DNA of 23,005 nt from Bacteroidota bacterium. GTDB lineage: Bacteria > Bacteroidota > Bacteroidia > AKYH767-A > OLB10. Every line of letters starts with the position of its first letter. Positions within the stretch are counted from its first letter, which is position 1. Below are positions 7,775 to 16,507 of the stretch, in pieces. The notes beneath the pieces were generated by a model. The model was not told the DNA's origin and searched no databases. It saw only the letters and a list, made by a program, of their open reading frames with translations. Location: assembly GCA_016713445.1 (NCBI GenBank), contig JADJPB010000002.1, forward strand, positions 1-23,005, written 5' to 3'. The position numbers and the translations under genes were made by a program.

Positions 7775-8809
7775 CTAATTTATAATTTCTTTTTCGCGGT
7801 TAAAATTTTCCGAACACTCATCGGGATCGGTCCACTTGAAAGCGACTTTCATGCAAGTATTGTTCTCTCGTTTTGTATTGCTGTGCGCATAAGTTTTATC
7901 ATAATAATCCAACACAATTTCTAGCCATTGCGAAAGGTCATTCGCCATTAAAATCGAGTGCTCGTTTCATTTGCAGTCCCCCTAATCGTTTTTCTATTCT
8001 CTTCGTCTGCTCAGCGAGTTGATCCACTGGAAAAATACCGTATTCATTTAATATTCGTAGGGATCTTTCTGCTGTGGATACTTCCATTTCCACCACTTTG
8101 GATTTTCGCATTTGAGAAAATAATCCTTCAGGAATGGTAATTTGTCCAATATTTCTGCTTTCATTCTCTAGCCAAAGAATTTCATTGGCATCAATAGACG
8201 CTAATTTTTCTGCCAGCATATTCTCAAAATATTCTTGTCGGGGTTGTTCGGGCATTCCTAATAAACCGAATGCAGAACCTTTGTGACAAGCAAGGTGTTC
8301 AAGGTCGATGGTTTGCTCTTGCAGTGTATTTAGTTTTTGCAAAACTTCCGTCTTCCCGCTGCCTGTCATCCCTCCTAAAATTAATACTTGATAAGGCTTT
8401 TCAAATTGTTGAATCACCCATTGGCGATACGATTTATAACCTTTCTCCAGTAAAGTCACCTTAATGCCCAGCATCTGAATAAGCCAAGCCATAATATTAC
8501 TCCGCATGCCACCTCTCCAGCAGTAAACAAACACTTCCTTATCTCCTGCTAAATCGCGCACAGTTTTTAATTTCTCATGAAATACAGGACCCACCAATTC
8601 AAATCCTTTTAAAACGGCTGCTTCTCTTCCTTGCTCCTTGTAAATGGTTCCAATGATATGTCGATGTTCGTTGTTCAAAAGAGGTAATGAAATAGCTCCT
8701 GGAATACATGCTTTTTCAAATTCCTTCTCACTACGGGTATCAAAAAGCATCGCATTTCTCACTCTTCTTTGCTCTAAAATTCTTCAATGGGAAGTGTTTT
8801 CACTGACAT
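7775..8809 (-). CDS. selU: tRNA 2-selenouridine synthase, frameshifted near both ends
   Basis: SelU (MnmH/YbbB) replaces sulfur by selenium in the wobble base 2-thiouridine of tRNAs for Lys, Glu and Gln, using selenophosphate. The rhodanese domain has DTRSEKEFEKACIPGAISLP and the active-site loop VYCWRGGMRSN; counted from ATG at 8809 the Cys is near residue 97, matching the E. coli catalytic Cys97. The second domain has the P-loop LGGMTGSGKTEVL, then QTIDLEHLACHKGSAFG and ENESRNIGQ. The N-terminal 16 residues (MSVKTLPIEEF...) are one frame off, and the C-terminus (WLEIVLDYYDKTYAHS then a tail to TAG at 7775) needs two more shifts. About 344 residues in total. It is the first gene of the selU-selD pair, with a good promoter just upstream. 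Confidence 0.95.
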
Positions 8810-8813
8810 GTTG

Positions 8814-8848
8814 CAAATCTAGGTAAACAACAGAAACTAAAACACAAA
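8814..8848 (-). promoter_or_regulatory. Candidate Bacteroidota promoter of selU-selD
   Basis: On the minus strand, TTTG at 8848-8845 is followed after 23 bases by TAGATTTG (8821-8814), matching the TAnnTTTG -7 element. The selU ATG at 8809 is only four bases further, so the transcript would be leaderless or nearly so if initiation is at the usual distance. Confidence 0.5.
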
Positions 8849-8873
8849 ATTATTATGTAGTTAAATTGCCATT

Positions 8874-8901
8874 AAAAAAGAAGGAGAACCCCTGGTCCTC
8901 C
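8874..8901 (-). terminator. Rho-independent terminator after yqgE
   Basis: Read on the minus strand, GGAGGACCAGGGGTTCTCC (8901-8883) folds into a stem (GGAG/CTCC plus ACC/GGT with one mismatch) and is followed directly by TTCTTTTTT. It lies about 30 bases after the yqgE stop and before the selU promoter, separating the two transcription units. Confidence 0.65.
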
Positions 8902-8932
8902 CTATCGTTAACCCAATTACGGGAAATTTTTT

Positions 8933-9494
8933 TTAATTCAGATTGGGATCTTCTGGGAAATTAGCGAGAATCGCATATTCATTGCCCATACTTCTCAAAA
9001 CTTCACTCCATAATGAACGTGGATTGTTTGCAAATGTAAATTCCATGTTCGCTTTAAATACTAACCATGATTTTTCTTTCATCTCATGATCCAACTGTTT
9101 GGGTTCCCATCCAGAGTAACCAGCGTAGAAACGTATCTGATCAGGTCGAATTTGTTTGGTATCTATTAAGAACTTTAACTGATCGTAATCCCCACCCCAG
9201 AAAATACCATTTAGAATTTCTTTGGATCCTTCTAAAAGATGTCCTACTGTGTGGATGTAGAACAACGTATCGGTCTCCACTGGACCACCAAAGTAAAGGG
9301 GAACTTTAAACTCAGGAAAATCATCAACCGCATCGTTCAAGCTTACATCGGTTGGCTTATTCAGTATAAAACCAAGGGTTCCTTTGTCATCGTGTTCACT
9401 AAGAAGTACCACCGCCCTTTTAAAATAAGAGTCTAAAAGAAAGGGTTCAGATATTAGCAAACTTCCTTGGACCGGTTTATTTAGCTTTTTTCAT
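8933..9494 (-). CDS. yqgE: YqgE/AlgH family protein (UPF0301)
   Basis: The protein is nearly intact: LNKPVQGSLLISEPFLLDSY, FKRAVVLLSEHDDKGTLGFI, LNKPTDVSLNDAV, PLYFGGPVETDTLFYIHT, ILNGIFWGGDYDQLK, RFYAGYSGWEPKQLD, and a C-terminal ILANFPEDPNLN. Length is about 187 residues, the usual size. An open frame begins internally, but homologs start about ten residues earlier. ATG at 9494 (MKK, then one missing base before LNKPVQGSLL) fits, and it overlaps the stop of the small upstream gene as ATGA. The family's biochemical function is unsettled; AlgH was first linked to alginate regulation in Pseudomonas. A terminator follows. Confidence 0.93.
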
Positions 9495-9712
9495 ATCTCT
9501 TGATTATTACACTGTTCTACAATCGCTGTTTCTAGTCCTCCCGAGCTTTCTTTGAGAGGGTGAAACTAAACACTTCTCTTGATTTTAGCCCGACGAAAAA
9601 CATGCCAATTTGTACTTAATACGGAAATGCTTCGCCAACAGTTTGTAAAAAATCAACATAAAATGGTATTTCTTCAATAGCATTGATAATGAATAGTGAA
9701 TTTATTTTGACC
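9491..9712 (-). CDS. Small unrecognised protein overlapping yqgE
   Basis: The reverse strand carries a coding-like stretch: VKINSLFIINAIEEIPFYVD, FLQTVGEAFPY, then after an in-frame TAA VQIGMFFVGLKSREVFSFTL, then in the next frame KESSGGLETAIVEQCNNQEI and TGA. The stop overlaps the corrected yqgE start as ATGA, which is good evidence that this frame is real and translationally coupled. About 73 residues; no ATG is visible at its start, and one stop and one frameshift need explaining. It is divergent from pdxH. I do not recognise the family. Confidence 0.4.
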
Positions 9713-9722
9713 GATTATGGCT

Positions 9723-9730
9723 TACCTTTG
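9723..9730 (+). promoter_or_regulatory. Candidate -7 box of pdxH
   Basis: TACCTTTG matches the Bacteroidota TAnnTTTG element and ends seven bases before ATG at 9738. A TTTG at 9706-9709 is only 13 bases upstream, shorter than usual, so the -33 element is uncertain. The position argues for ATG 9738 rather than ATG 9717 as the pdxH start, since the latter would lie inside the promoter. Confidence 0.4.
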
Positions 9731-9737
9731 CAAGATC

Positions 9738-10384
9738 ATGGACCATATCAACCAGTATCTTCAAAACACTAGAAATCAATATGATAAAGGTGTATTGCTT
9801 GAAAATCAATTACATGAGAATCCATTGAAACAGTTTGAAATTTGGATGCAGGAGGCTATTCAAGCGAATCAACCGGAGACCAATGCTATGGATTTGAGTA
9901 CAGTATCTGACAGCAAGCCAAGCTCTCGCATCGTTTTGTTAAAAGGGGTCGATGAAAAGGGTTTTGTTTTTTACACTAATTACGACAGTAAGAAAGGCAA
10001 GGACATGCTTAGTAATCCATATGCCTGCCTTAATTTTTCTGGCAAATTCAAGCGCGACAGATAAGAATTGAAGGGAGAGTCGAGAAAGTGACTCCAGAAG
10101 AAAGCGATGAATATTTCAAATCCCGCCCAAGGGAGAGCCAAATTGGAGCTTGGGCATCCACCCAAAGCCGAGTGATTAAGAATAGAGCTATTTTGGATGA
10201 AAGTGTGGCTCAATTCGAGAAAGAATACGAAGGAAAAGAGATTCCTCGACCTGCGCACTGGGGAGGTTTTCGTTTAGTTCCTGAGAAAATTGAGTTCTGG
10301 CAAGGTCGCCCCAATCGGCTTCACGATCGTTTCCTCTATGAAGATTCACCAGCTGGGTGGATGGTATTTAGATTGTCGCCTTAA
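9738..10384 (+). CDS. pdxH: Pyridoxamine 5'-phosphate oxidase, one frameshift
   Basis: PdxH oxidises pyridoxine or pyridoxamine 5'-phosphate to pyridoxal 5'-phosphate with FMN and oxygen. Visible signatures are ENPLKQFEIWMQEAI, PSSRIVLLKGVDEKGFVFYT, NYDSKKGKDMLSNPYACLNF, then after the break RIEGRVEKVTPEESDEYF, SRPRESQIGAWAS, RPAHWGGFRLVPEKIEFWQG and RLHDRFLYE, with the conserved Arg-x-His near the C-terminus. A T run at 10034-10038 is one short; adding a T restores FFWQIQARQIRIEGRV, the normal family sequence. Length is about 215 residues, equal to the family. The metallophosphoesterase gene follows after 258 bp that contain a repeat element. Confidence 0.95.
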
Positions 10385-10444
10385 AAATTACAAGTATTAT
10401 TAAATATAAACTGGAGACGTTCGTTTACCTATAGACTCAAGGTT

Positions 10445-10604
10445 AAACACTAGAGACACTAGAGAACACTTGAGAACCCTAGAGAATTTAAGAGAAATCT
10501 TGAGATAAATAGAGAAACTAAAAAAACTACAGAGCACCCTTTAAAGTTCATCAATAAACAAATTGCTTAAGTACTCTCCAGTGACCTTTAGTGCCTTCGT
10601 GTTT
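10445..10604. repeat. Inverted-array element 4 (decamer family)
   Basis: From 10451 to about 10520 seven units of close to 10 bp follow one another (TAGAGACACT, AGAGAACACT, TGAGAACCCT, AGAGAATTTA, AGAGAAATCT, TGAGATAAAT, AGAGAAACTA). At 10573-10604 the sequence ACTCTCCAGTGACCTTTAGTG followed by CCTTCGTGTTT is a degenerate inverted copy: its reverse complement starts AAACAC and continues with CACTnnAGG-type units, as the left arm does. Spacer is about 50 bp. It occupies the gap between pdxH and the metallophosphoesterase gene. Arms are more diverged than in the other elements. Confidence 0.6.
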
Positions 10605-10642
10605 AAAAAAGCTTAAACCTTGCTATAATTTAAATTCCAAAA

Positions 10643-11907
10643 ATGTCGTTACGAATTATTATCTTCATTCTCGTCCTTCTTGCACTCGATTTCTACGTTT
10701 TTCAAGGGTTCAAATTCGCCTTTAGAAATACATCCATAACCACTCAAAAAGTCGTAAGCATTGCTTTTTGGAGTTTAACAGTTTTTACGACTTCTGTCTT
10801 ACTAGCAATGCTAATCAAAGATTGGTCGACCTGGCCAAAAGTGATAAAGACCTATGCTGGAGCGATGGTATTCATCATTACTTTTTCTAAATTATTTATC
10901 ATTTTATTTTTATTAACAGATGATATTTTTAGAGGAGTAAAATGGGCGTATGAAAAAATATTTCCTGGTAAAGAAGCCATAGATCCGTCCGCAATTCCAG
11001 CTATTCTCAATAAAGGAATCTCTCGCTCCGACTTTTTAGTGCGAAGTGGCTTAGTGGTGGCAGCGCTTCCTTTTGTAGGATTGATTTATGGAATGGTAAA
11101 GGGAGCTTATGACTATCAAGTAAAAAATATAAAATTGAATTTAGCGAATTTGCCAAAAGCTTTTCATGGATATAAAATCATTCAGATTTCTGATTTGCAT
11201 GTGGGAAGTTTCGTTAGTTCGGAACCGTTAGAAGAAGCGGTGCGCATCATCAATGAACAAAATGCAGATATCATTCTATTCACAGGTGATTTAGTGAATA
11301 ATCGCTCGGATGAATTGAATATGCATAAAGCAGCTTTGTCAAAATTAAAAGCAAAGCACGGCGTATTTTCTACTCTGGGGAATCACGACTATGGTGATTA
11401 TGTACCTTGGGATACAGACGAGCTGAAGCGTGAAAATTTAGCTGCTTTAATTGCAGGTCATAAAGAGATGGGCTGGAATATCTTGATGGACGAACATCGA
11501 CATATTGAAAAAAGACGGAGAGAATTACCCTAATTGGTGTTCAGAATTACAGTATGCATTTACGATTTCCGAAATATGGGAGTTTACCAAAAGCGACAGA
11601 AAATATTCAATACAGTGATTTCAATATTTTGCTCTCTCACGATCCAAGTCATTGGCGCGGTGAAGTCATCAAAGATTTTCCTGAGATTGATCTCACCTTA
11701 GCCGGACATACTCACGGCTTCCAATTCGGCATCGAACTTCCCAATTTCAAATGGAGTCCAGTACAGTATGTTTACAAAGAATGGGCAGGACTTTACACAG
11801 AAGGAAAGCAACAGCTGTATGTCAATAGAGGTTTAGGCTTTCTAGGCTATCCTGGGCGGGTTGGGATATTGCCTGAGATTACGGTGCTTGAACTGCACCG
11901 GAGTTAA
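10643..11907 (+). CDS. Membrane-anchored metallophosphoesterase, one frameshift
   Basis: A calcineurin-like phosphoesterase of about 421 residues. The N-terminal 155 residues contain about four hydrophobic segments (roughly 3-20, 36-57, 72-92, 134-153); the last follows ISRSDFLVRSG, which resembles a Tat motif but lacks the second Arg. The catalytic domain has all metal motifs in order: ISDLHVG (Asp184, His186), FTGDLVNN near 215, LGNHDYGDY near 246, then after the break LLSHDPSHW and AGHTHGFQFG. The C-terminus has YVNRGLGFLGYPGRVGILPE, typical of the YkuE/YaeI-like group. The A run at 11508-11513 is one short; a seventh A joins the frames as HIEKKTERITLIGVQNY. The substrate is unknown; YaeI/YkuE-type enzymes act on phosphodiesters and lipid A precursors in some species. 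The active site probably faces the periplasm. Confidence 0.9.
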
Positions 11908-12182
11908 TTCAGAATGAAGAATTAAGAATTCAGAATTCAGAATTACCCCCTTACCTATCACCTTTTTTATCTTTTATCTTCCATTTCACAGACACTCTTT
12001 AATTCGCTCTCGAATACTAACGCTCGTTATCTCTACCTTATTCTGCCGATAACATCAGGAACTTCGTTCTGAATTCTCCTCCTCCTCCTCACGGTAGCTT
12101 TCAATAAATTATTCAGTCCTCTACAAAATGTTCACTTTATTGTAATAATTCTGAATTCTGCATTTATAATTCTGAATTATCC
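11905..12182. repeat. Inverted-array element 5 (heptamer family)
   Basis: Left arm at 11905-11946 is a run of 7-bp units: TAATTCA, GAATGAA, GAATTAA, GAATTCA, GAATTCA, GAATTAC. Right arm at 12148-12182 is the inverse: ATTCTGA, ATTCTGC, ATTTATA, ATTCTGA, ATTATCC. The roughly 200-bp spacer is pyrimidine-rich with no gene that I can see. The element fills the gap between the metallophosphoesterase gene and the first Asp-box gene. The right arm is followed directly by CTATCTTTATTCT and the ATG of that gene. Confidence 0.88.
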
Positions 12183-12196
12183 CCTATCTTTATTCT

Positions 12197-14212
12197 ATGA
12201 AAAGACTTTACATCCTATTAATTTTAATATTTTGCCAGCTCAATGTTTCAGCACAATGGCAATCTGCAAATGGTCCAGGTGGTGGAGCAATTTCTTGTTT
12301 TTTATTTAATGGAACAGATCAGTATGTTGGTACTTTTGGTGGGGGTATATTATACATTCAACGGTGGATTTACTTGGAACGAAGTTAACACAGGATTAAA
12401 CAACCTTTCTGTAATGAATATGGTTTTGAATGGAAACGATATTATTATTGGTACTGGAGGCGGACTTTACAAATCGAGTAATAGTGGAGCATCATGGTCC
12501 TTGCTTAGCAATGGAGTGCCAACGTTATCAATCTCCTCTTTGACAATAAGTAATGGAAACATTTTTGCTGCTATCAGTTCAATGGGAGTTTATATGTCGA
12601 GCGATAGTGGAAATACTTGGACTTCAGTAAACACTGGATTTGGGAGTTTACTTGTGAATTCGATAAGTGCTAACGGAACTCATCTGTATGCAGGAATTCA
12701 AGGTTTCGGTGTTTATGTATCAACTAATAATGGAGGTTTTGGACTCCTGTAAATAATGGTTTGACAAATACAGCTATTCTATCGATTTCTGTTATTGGTC
12801 AAGATGTTTATGTCTACTGTAAATGGAATATTTTTTTCTTCAAATAATGGTTTTTTGTGGAGTCCAATAAATAGTGGATTAACAAATATGTACGTAAACC
12901 AAGTAAGTAATTTTGCAAGTTCAATTTTTGCTTGTACACGAGGAGGGCTATTTATATATAATGGTTCCACTTGGAGCATGTTACATCCTAGCTTAAGTGG
13001 ATATGACGTAATGGCGGTGAGTCAAAATGGAGGATTGTATGTAGGAACTTTTGGAAGCGGAGTGTTTGTAAATGGGAGTATGGGATGGGTTCCCTCCAAT
13101 GAAGGCTTAGCAGCAAGTTTAATTAGTTCCATGCCCATAGATGGTTCTACACTTTTTGCAGGAACAGTCGGTGCGGGCTTTTCGTCAACCCATGTAAACG
13201 GAAGCGTTTGGGCGATTTTAACTGGTAATTTACCCACTCTAACTTCAATAAGGTGCATTTTAAAGACGGAAATGAGATTTTTGTAGGAACAAATAATGCT
13301 GGAATCTATTATTCTAACACTGGAGGAACTACTTGGACTGCTATTAATACTGGATTAACAACTTCATTCATTAATAAAATAATAAAGTACGGAACTGAAT
13401 TATATGCTGCGACATTTAGTGGAGTATATCGTTCTTCAAATAATGGTCTCAGTTGGAGTCAATCTAATTCTGGATTATCCTCAACAGTTGTTCATTCAGT
13501 AGTTGCTTTTTGATACATCCCTATTTGCATGTACACAAAACGGAGGGTTAAATGTATCCCACGATGGTGGTCTTAGTTGGACAACAGCTAATAATGGTAT
13601 CAATCAGCCAAGTATTTCAACCATTGCATTTGAAGGAAATAATTTATACGCAACTGCATTTGGTGGCTATTTTTATTGGTCTACAGACGGAGGAAATTCT
13701 TGGACCTTGATGAATTCAACATTACCGCTGAATGGAAATCCTTTTCTCATTGAACTCGTTGGAAATAGCATTTTTGTTGGTACTGGCGTAGGTGGAATTG
13801 TAATGTCGAATGATCATGGTTCTACTTGGATAGATGTAAATACAGGTTTGCCTGGACTTAATATTCAAGCATTAGCCTCAAGTAACCAATATCTTTTTGC
13901 TGGAACAACAGCAGGTGGTGTTTGGAAAAGACCTTTATCGCAATTGGTACGATTAAATGAATTTAAAGAGGATGTTAATTTTGAAGTCTATCCAAATCCG
14001 GCAAAAATTTAATCACGATTAAATTGGAAAGAAGTAAAAATCAAAAATCAACTGTTAAACTATTTAATAGCTATGGAGTTTTAGTTTATCAAAATGAAAT
14101 AAACAGTGAAATTTCACTTTCCATTGATATTTCTAGTTTTTCAGATGGATTGTATTTAGCTCGTATTGAAAATAAAGAGGGAAGATCAGTAAAAAAGTTT
14201 ATTAAAGAATAG
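12197..14212 (+). CDS. Secreted Asp-box repeat protein with T9SS sorting domain, frameshifted
   Basis: ATG at 12197 starts a signal peptide (MKRLYILLILIFCQLNVSA, cleavage before QW). The body is about 13 repeats of about 40 residues, each with a loop like SSDSGNTW or SNTGGTTW followed by xxNxGL. This is the BNR/Asp-box (S-x-D-x-G-x-x-W) signature of sialidase- and sortilin-type beta-propellers. The C-terminus has VYPNPAKN, a beta-sandwich with LFNSYGVLVYQ, ISSFSDGLYLARIEN and KKFIKE, a type A T9SS sorting domain. The protein should cross the outer membrane and be surface-attached or released. Breaks lie near 12345 (an extra G), 12735-12800, 13250, 13505 and 14003-14007 (an A run one short). 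About 670 residues. No catalytic residues of a sialidase are recognised; the ligand is unknown. A paralog follows in tandem. Confidence 0.85.
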
Positions 14213-14255
14213 TTTAAAATCAAAGGTATCTCCACTTATAATTAATTTTTTAAAA

Positions 14256-16297
14256 TTGAACATCAGAAAAATTATTGGTTGTATTATTCTTCCTCAAAGC
14301 ATTTCATTTACGAATGCACAATAATGGCAGACCAGTGGACCTGGAGGCGGATACATTTCTTCTTTCCTTCTAATGGAAATAACCTTTTTGTTGCAACAAC
14401 TTTAGGTGGAGTTGGATATTACGGAGCTGGAATTTTCCTTTCGACAAATAATGGTGCTACCTGGACACCAAAAAATTCAGGGTTGCTCTGCACAAGCATT
14501 TATACTCTATTGACAAACGGCACGTCGATTTTGCAGGCACCGATAATGGAATTTTCACCACCAATAACAGTGGTAATTCTTGGAGTCAACTTAGTAATGA
14601 ATTCCCTTCTACCTATGTAACTTCATTGATTTTAGATGGCGTATCAATTATTGCTGCGACATATGACGCAGGATGTTTGTTTCAAACAATAATGGAGTTT
14701 CTTGAGTCCAATAAATATGGGCTTTGCTAATCCAGAAGTGTGGGCATTGGCATCCAACGGATCTGAGATTTATGCAGGTGTAAATGGAGTTGGACTTTAT
14801 AAATCAATTGACAATGGTGCTAGTTGGAATCTGTTAAATAATGGAATTTCAAGTTCTAATTTCTCCTGTATTGCTTTAAATGGACAAGATGTGTTTATTA
14901 GTGCCACAGGAGGTGTTTTTCATTCTAATAATGGAGTGCGCAATGGAATTCAGTTAATTCAGGACTGACTAGTTTACAAATAAAAACAATTTTTATTAAT
15001 GGCTCAGATCTATTTGTAGGTACAAATGACTCCGGTTTATTTTATTCGAACAATAATGGGGCTTCATGGTCGGCAAGCAATATTGGATTGTTGAACAGTG
15101 CCATTACTTCGAAGCATTCATAATTCTATTCTTCTTTTGTAGGTTCTGATGGCGGTGGAGTTACTCATCTGTAAATGGTGGATTGAATTGGAGATCCTTC
15201 AGTGTTTGGATTAGTAAATAGTGCTATATCATCTCTTGCTATGATGGGGTTCATCTTCTTGCTGGTTCGAATCAGCAGGTTTGTTTTCCACAAATGACAA
15301 TGGGGTTACTTGGACAGGTCAAAATAACGGTTTACCAGTTTGTAACATTACACAAGTTTTTTATGTAGATTCTGTGATGTATTTATCAACTTGGGGAGAT
15401 GGTATATTTTTCTTCTATAGACAGTGGGGGTATCATGGGCATCATTAAACACAGGATTAAACAACCTCTATTTAAATACAGTATTGGTAGACGGAGCAAA
15501 TATTTTTGTAGGAACTAATTCTGGAATTTTGCATACTAATGATAACGGAATTACTTGGACTACGATGAATTCAGGATTGGATGTCCAATAGTCATGACCA
15601 TGAAAAAAATGGAACCAGCATATTCGCCGGTACTTATGGCAATGGTGTTTATGTATCGAGCAATAATGGAGCTTTTGGTCACTCACCAGTAGTGGATTTT
15701 TCGCAAAGCCGTCGTTTCAAAAATTTTATCGCATAACGGATATTTAATAGCTGGAACTTTTGGTGGTGGGGTATTCACTTCTTCTGACAATGGCGTGAGT
15801 TGGACTCCAAGCATTGCTGCATCTTTTGGAGCAACTTATGACATGGTAGGTTATAATAATTTTCTTTTTGCAGGAACAAGTGGTGGTGTAAAAATATCCA
15901 ATGACTTTGGATATACTTGGAGTAATGTGTAAATTCACTATTTAGTGCAGTTAGATCTATTGCCACTCATGATGGATATCTTTTGCAGGCACGTGGGATA
16001 AAGTGTATGGAAAACTCTTTTAGCTCCTCTGGTAGGAGAAGATGAACTAACGTTCAATCTCAACTTTAACCTTCAAATCCTACAAATAATGTTTTAAATA
16101 TCGATTTTAAAGGAACCCAAAACCAAGTAAATATAATTACGCTAATGAATGCATATGGTCAAATTGTTTATTCATCAAGCATAAATTCATCTGCAAAGGA
16201 ATCCATCGATATTAGCCATTTACCAAGTGGAATGTATTTAGTTCATGTAGAATCGAAAGACGGAAGGGCTACTCGTAAATTCATTGTTGAGGATTGA
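14256..16297 (+). CDS. Second Asp-box repeat protein with T9SS sorting domain, heavily frameshifted
   Basis: A paralog of the preceding gene. A leader-like segment (NIRKIIGCIILPQSISFTNAQ) begins at a TTG at 14256, so the real start may be an ATG lost to error; an in-frame TAA lies just before WQTSGPGGGYISSF. About 13 Asp-box loops can be read in changing frames: STNNGATW, TNNSGNSW, SNNNGVSW, SIDNGASW, SNNNGASW, STNDNGVTW, SIDSGVSW, TNDNGITW, SSDNGVSW, SNDFGYTW and others. The C-terminal T9SS domain reads NPTNNVLNIDF, LMNAYGQIVYSSS, IDISHLPSGMYLVHVES and RKFIVED, ending at TGA 16297. It needs more corrections than its neighbour (at least eight), so true decay cannot be excluded. About 680 residues. 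The propeller fold and export route are inferred from family features. Confidence 0.75.
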
Positions 16298-16299
16298 TT

Positions 16300-16492
16300 C
16301 AATTCAGAATTAAGAATGCAGAATTCAGAATTAGTAAATTCTCTCTAGGTCATCTTGTTATTCGCTTCGTAGCGTATCATAGCAATACTTTCAAAAGCAA
16401 TATTTCAAATTGTGGTTCCAAATTAGTTTTTCTCGTGAATTCGGTAGATAAATCCTAGAAAATAATTCTGCATTCTGAATTCTGCATTCTGA
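16300..16492. repeat. Inverted-array element 6 (heptamer family)
   Basis: Left arm 16300-16334: CAATTCA, GAATTAA, GAATGCA, GAATTCA, GAATTAG. Right arm 16465-16492: ATTCTGC, ATTCTGA, ATTCTGC, ATTCTGA, then ATTAT. The unit is the same as in element 5, but the 130-bp spacer is not visibly similar. The left arm starts three bases after the stop of the second Asp-box gene; the right arm runs into the -7 box of the next gene. Confidence 0.9.
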
Positions 16493-16496
16493 ATTA

Positions 16497-16504
16497 TATC
16501 TTTG
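16497..16504 (+). promoter_or_regulatory. Candidate -7 box before the RsmI-like gene
   Basis: TATCTTTG matches TAnnTTTG and ends three bases before ATG at 16508. It directly follows the right heptamer arm, which would occupy the -33 region. The transcript would be leaderless or nearly so. Confidence 0.4.
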
Positions 16505-16507
16505 CCC

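Noticed and set aside
15255..15275. tRNA-like GGTTCGAATC motif
   Set aside because: It lies inside the second Asp-box gene with no acceptor or anticodon stem around it; chance match.
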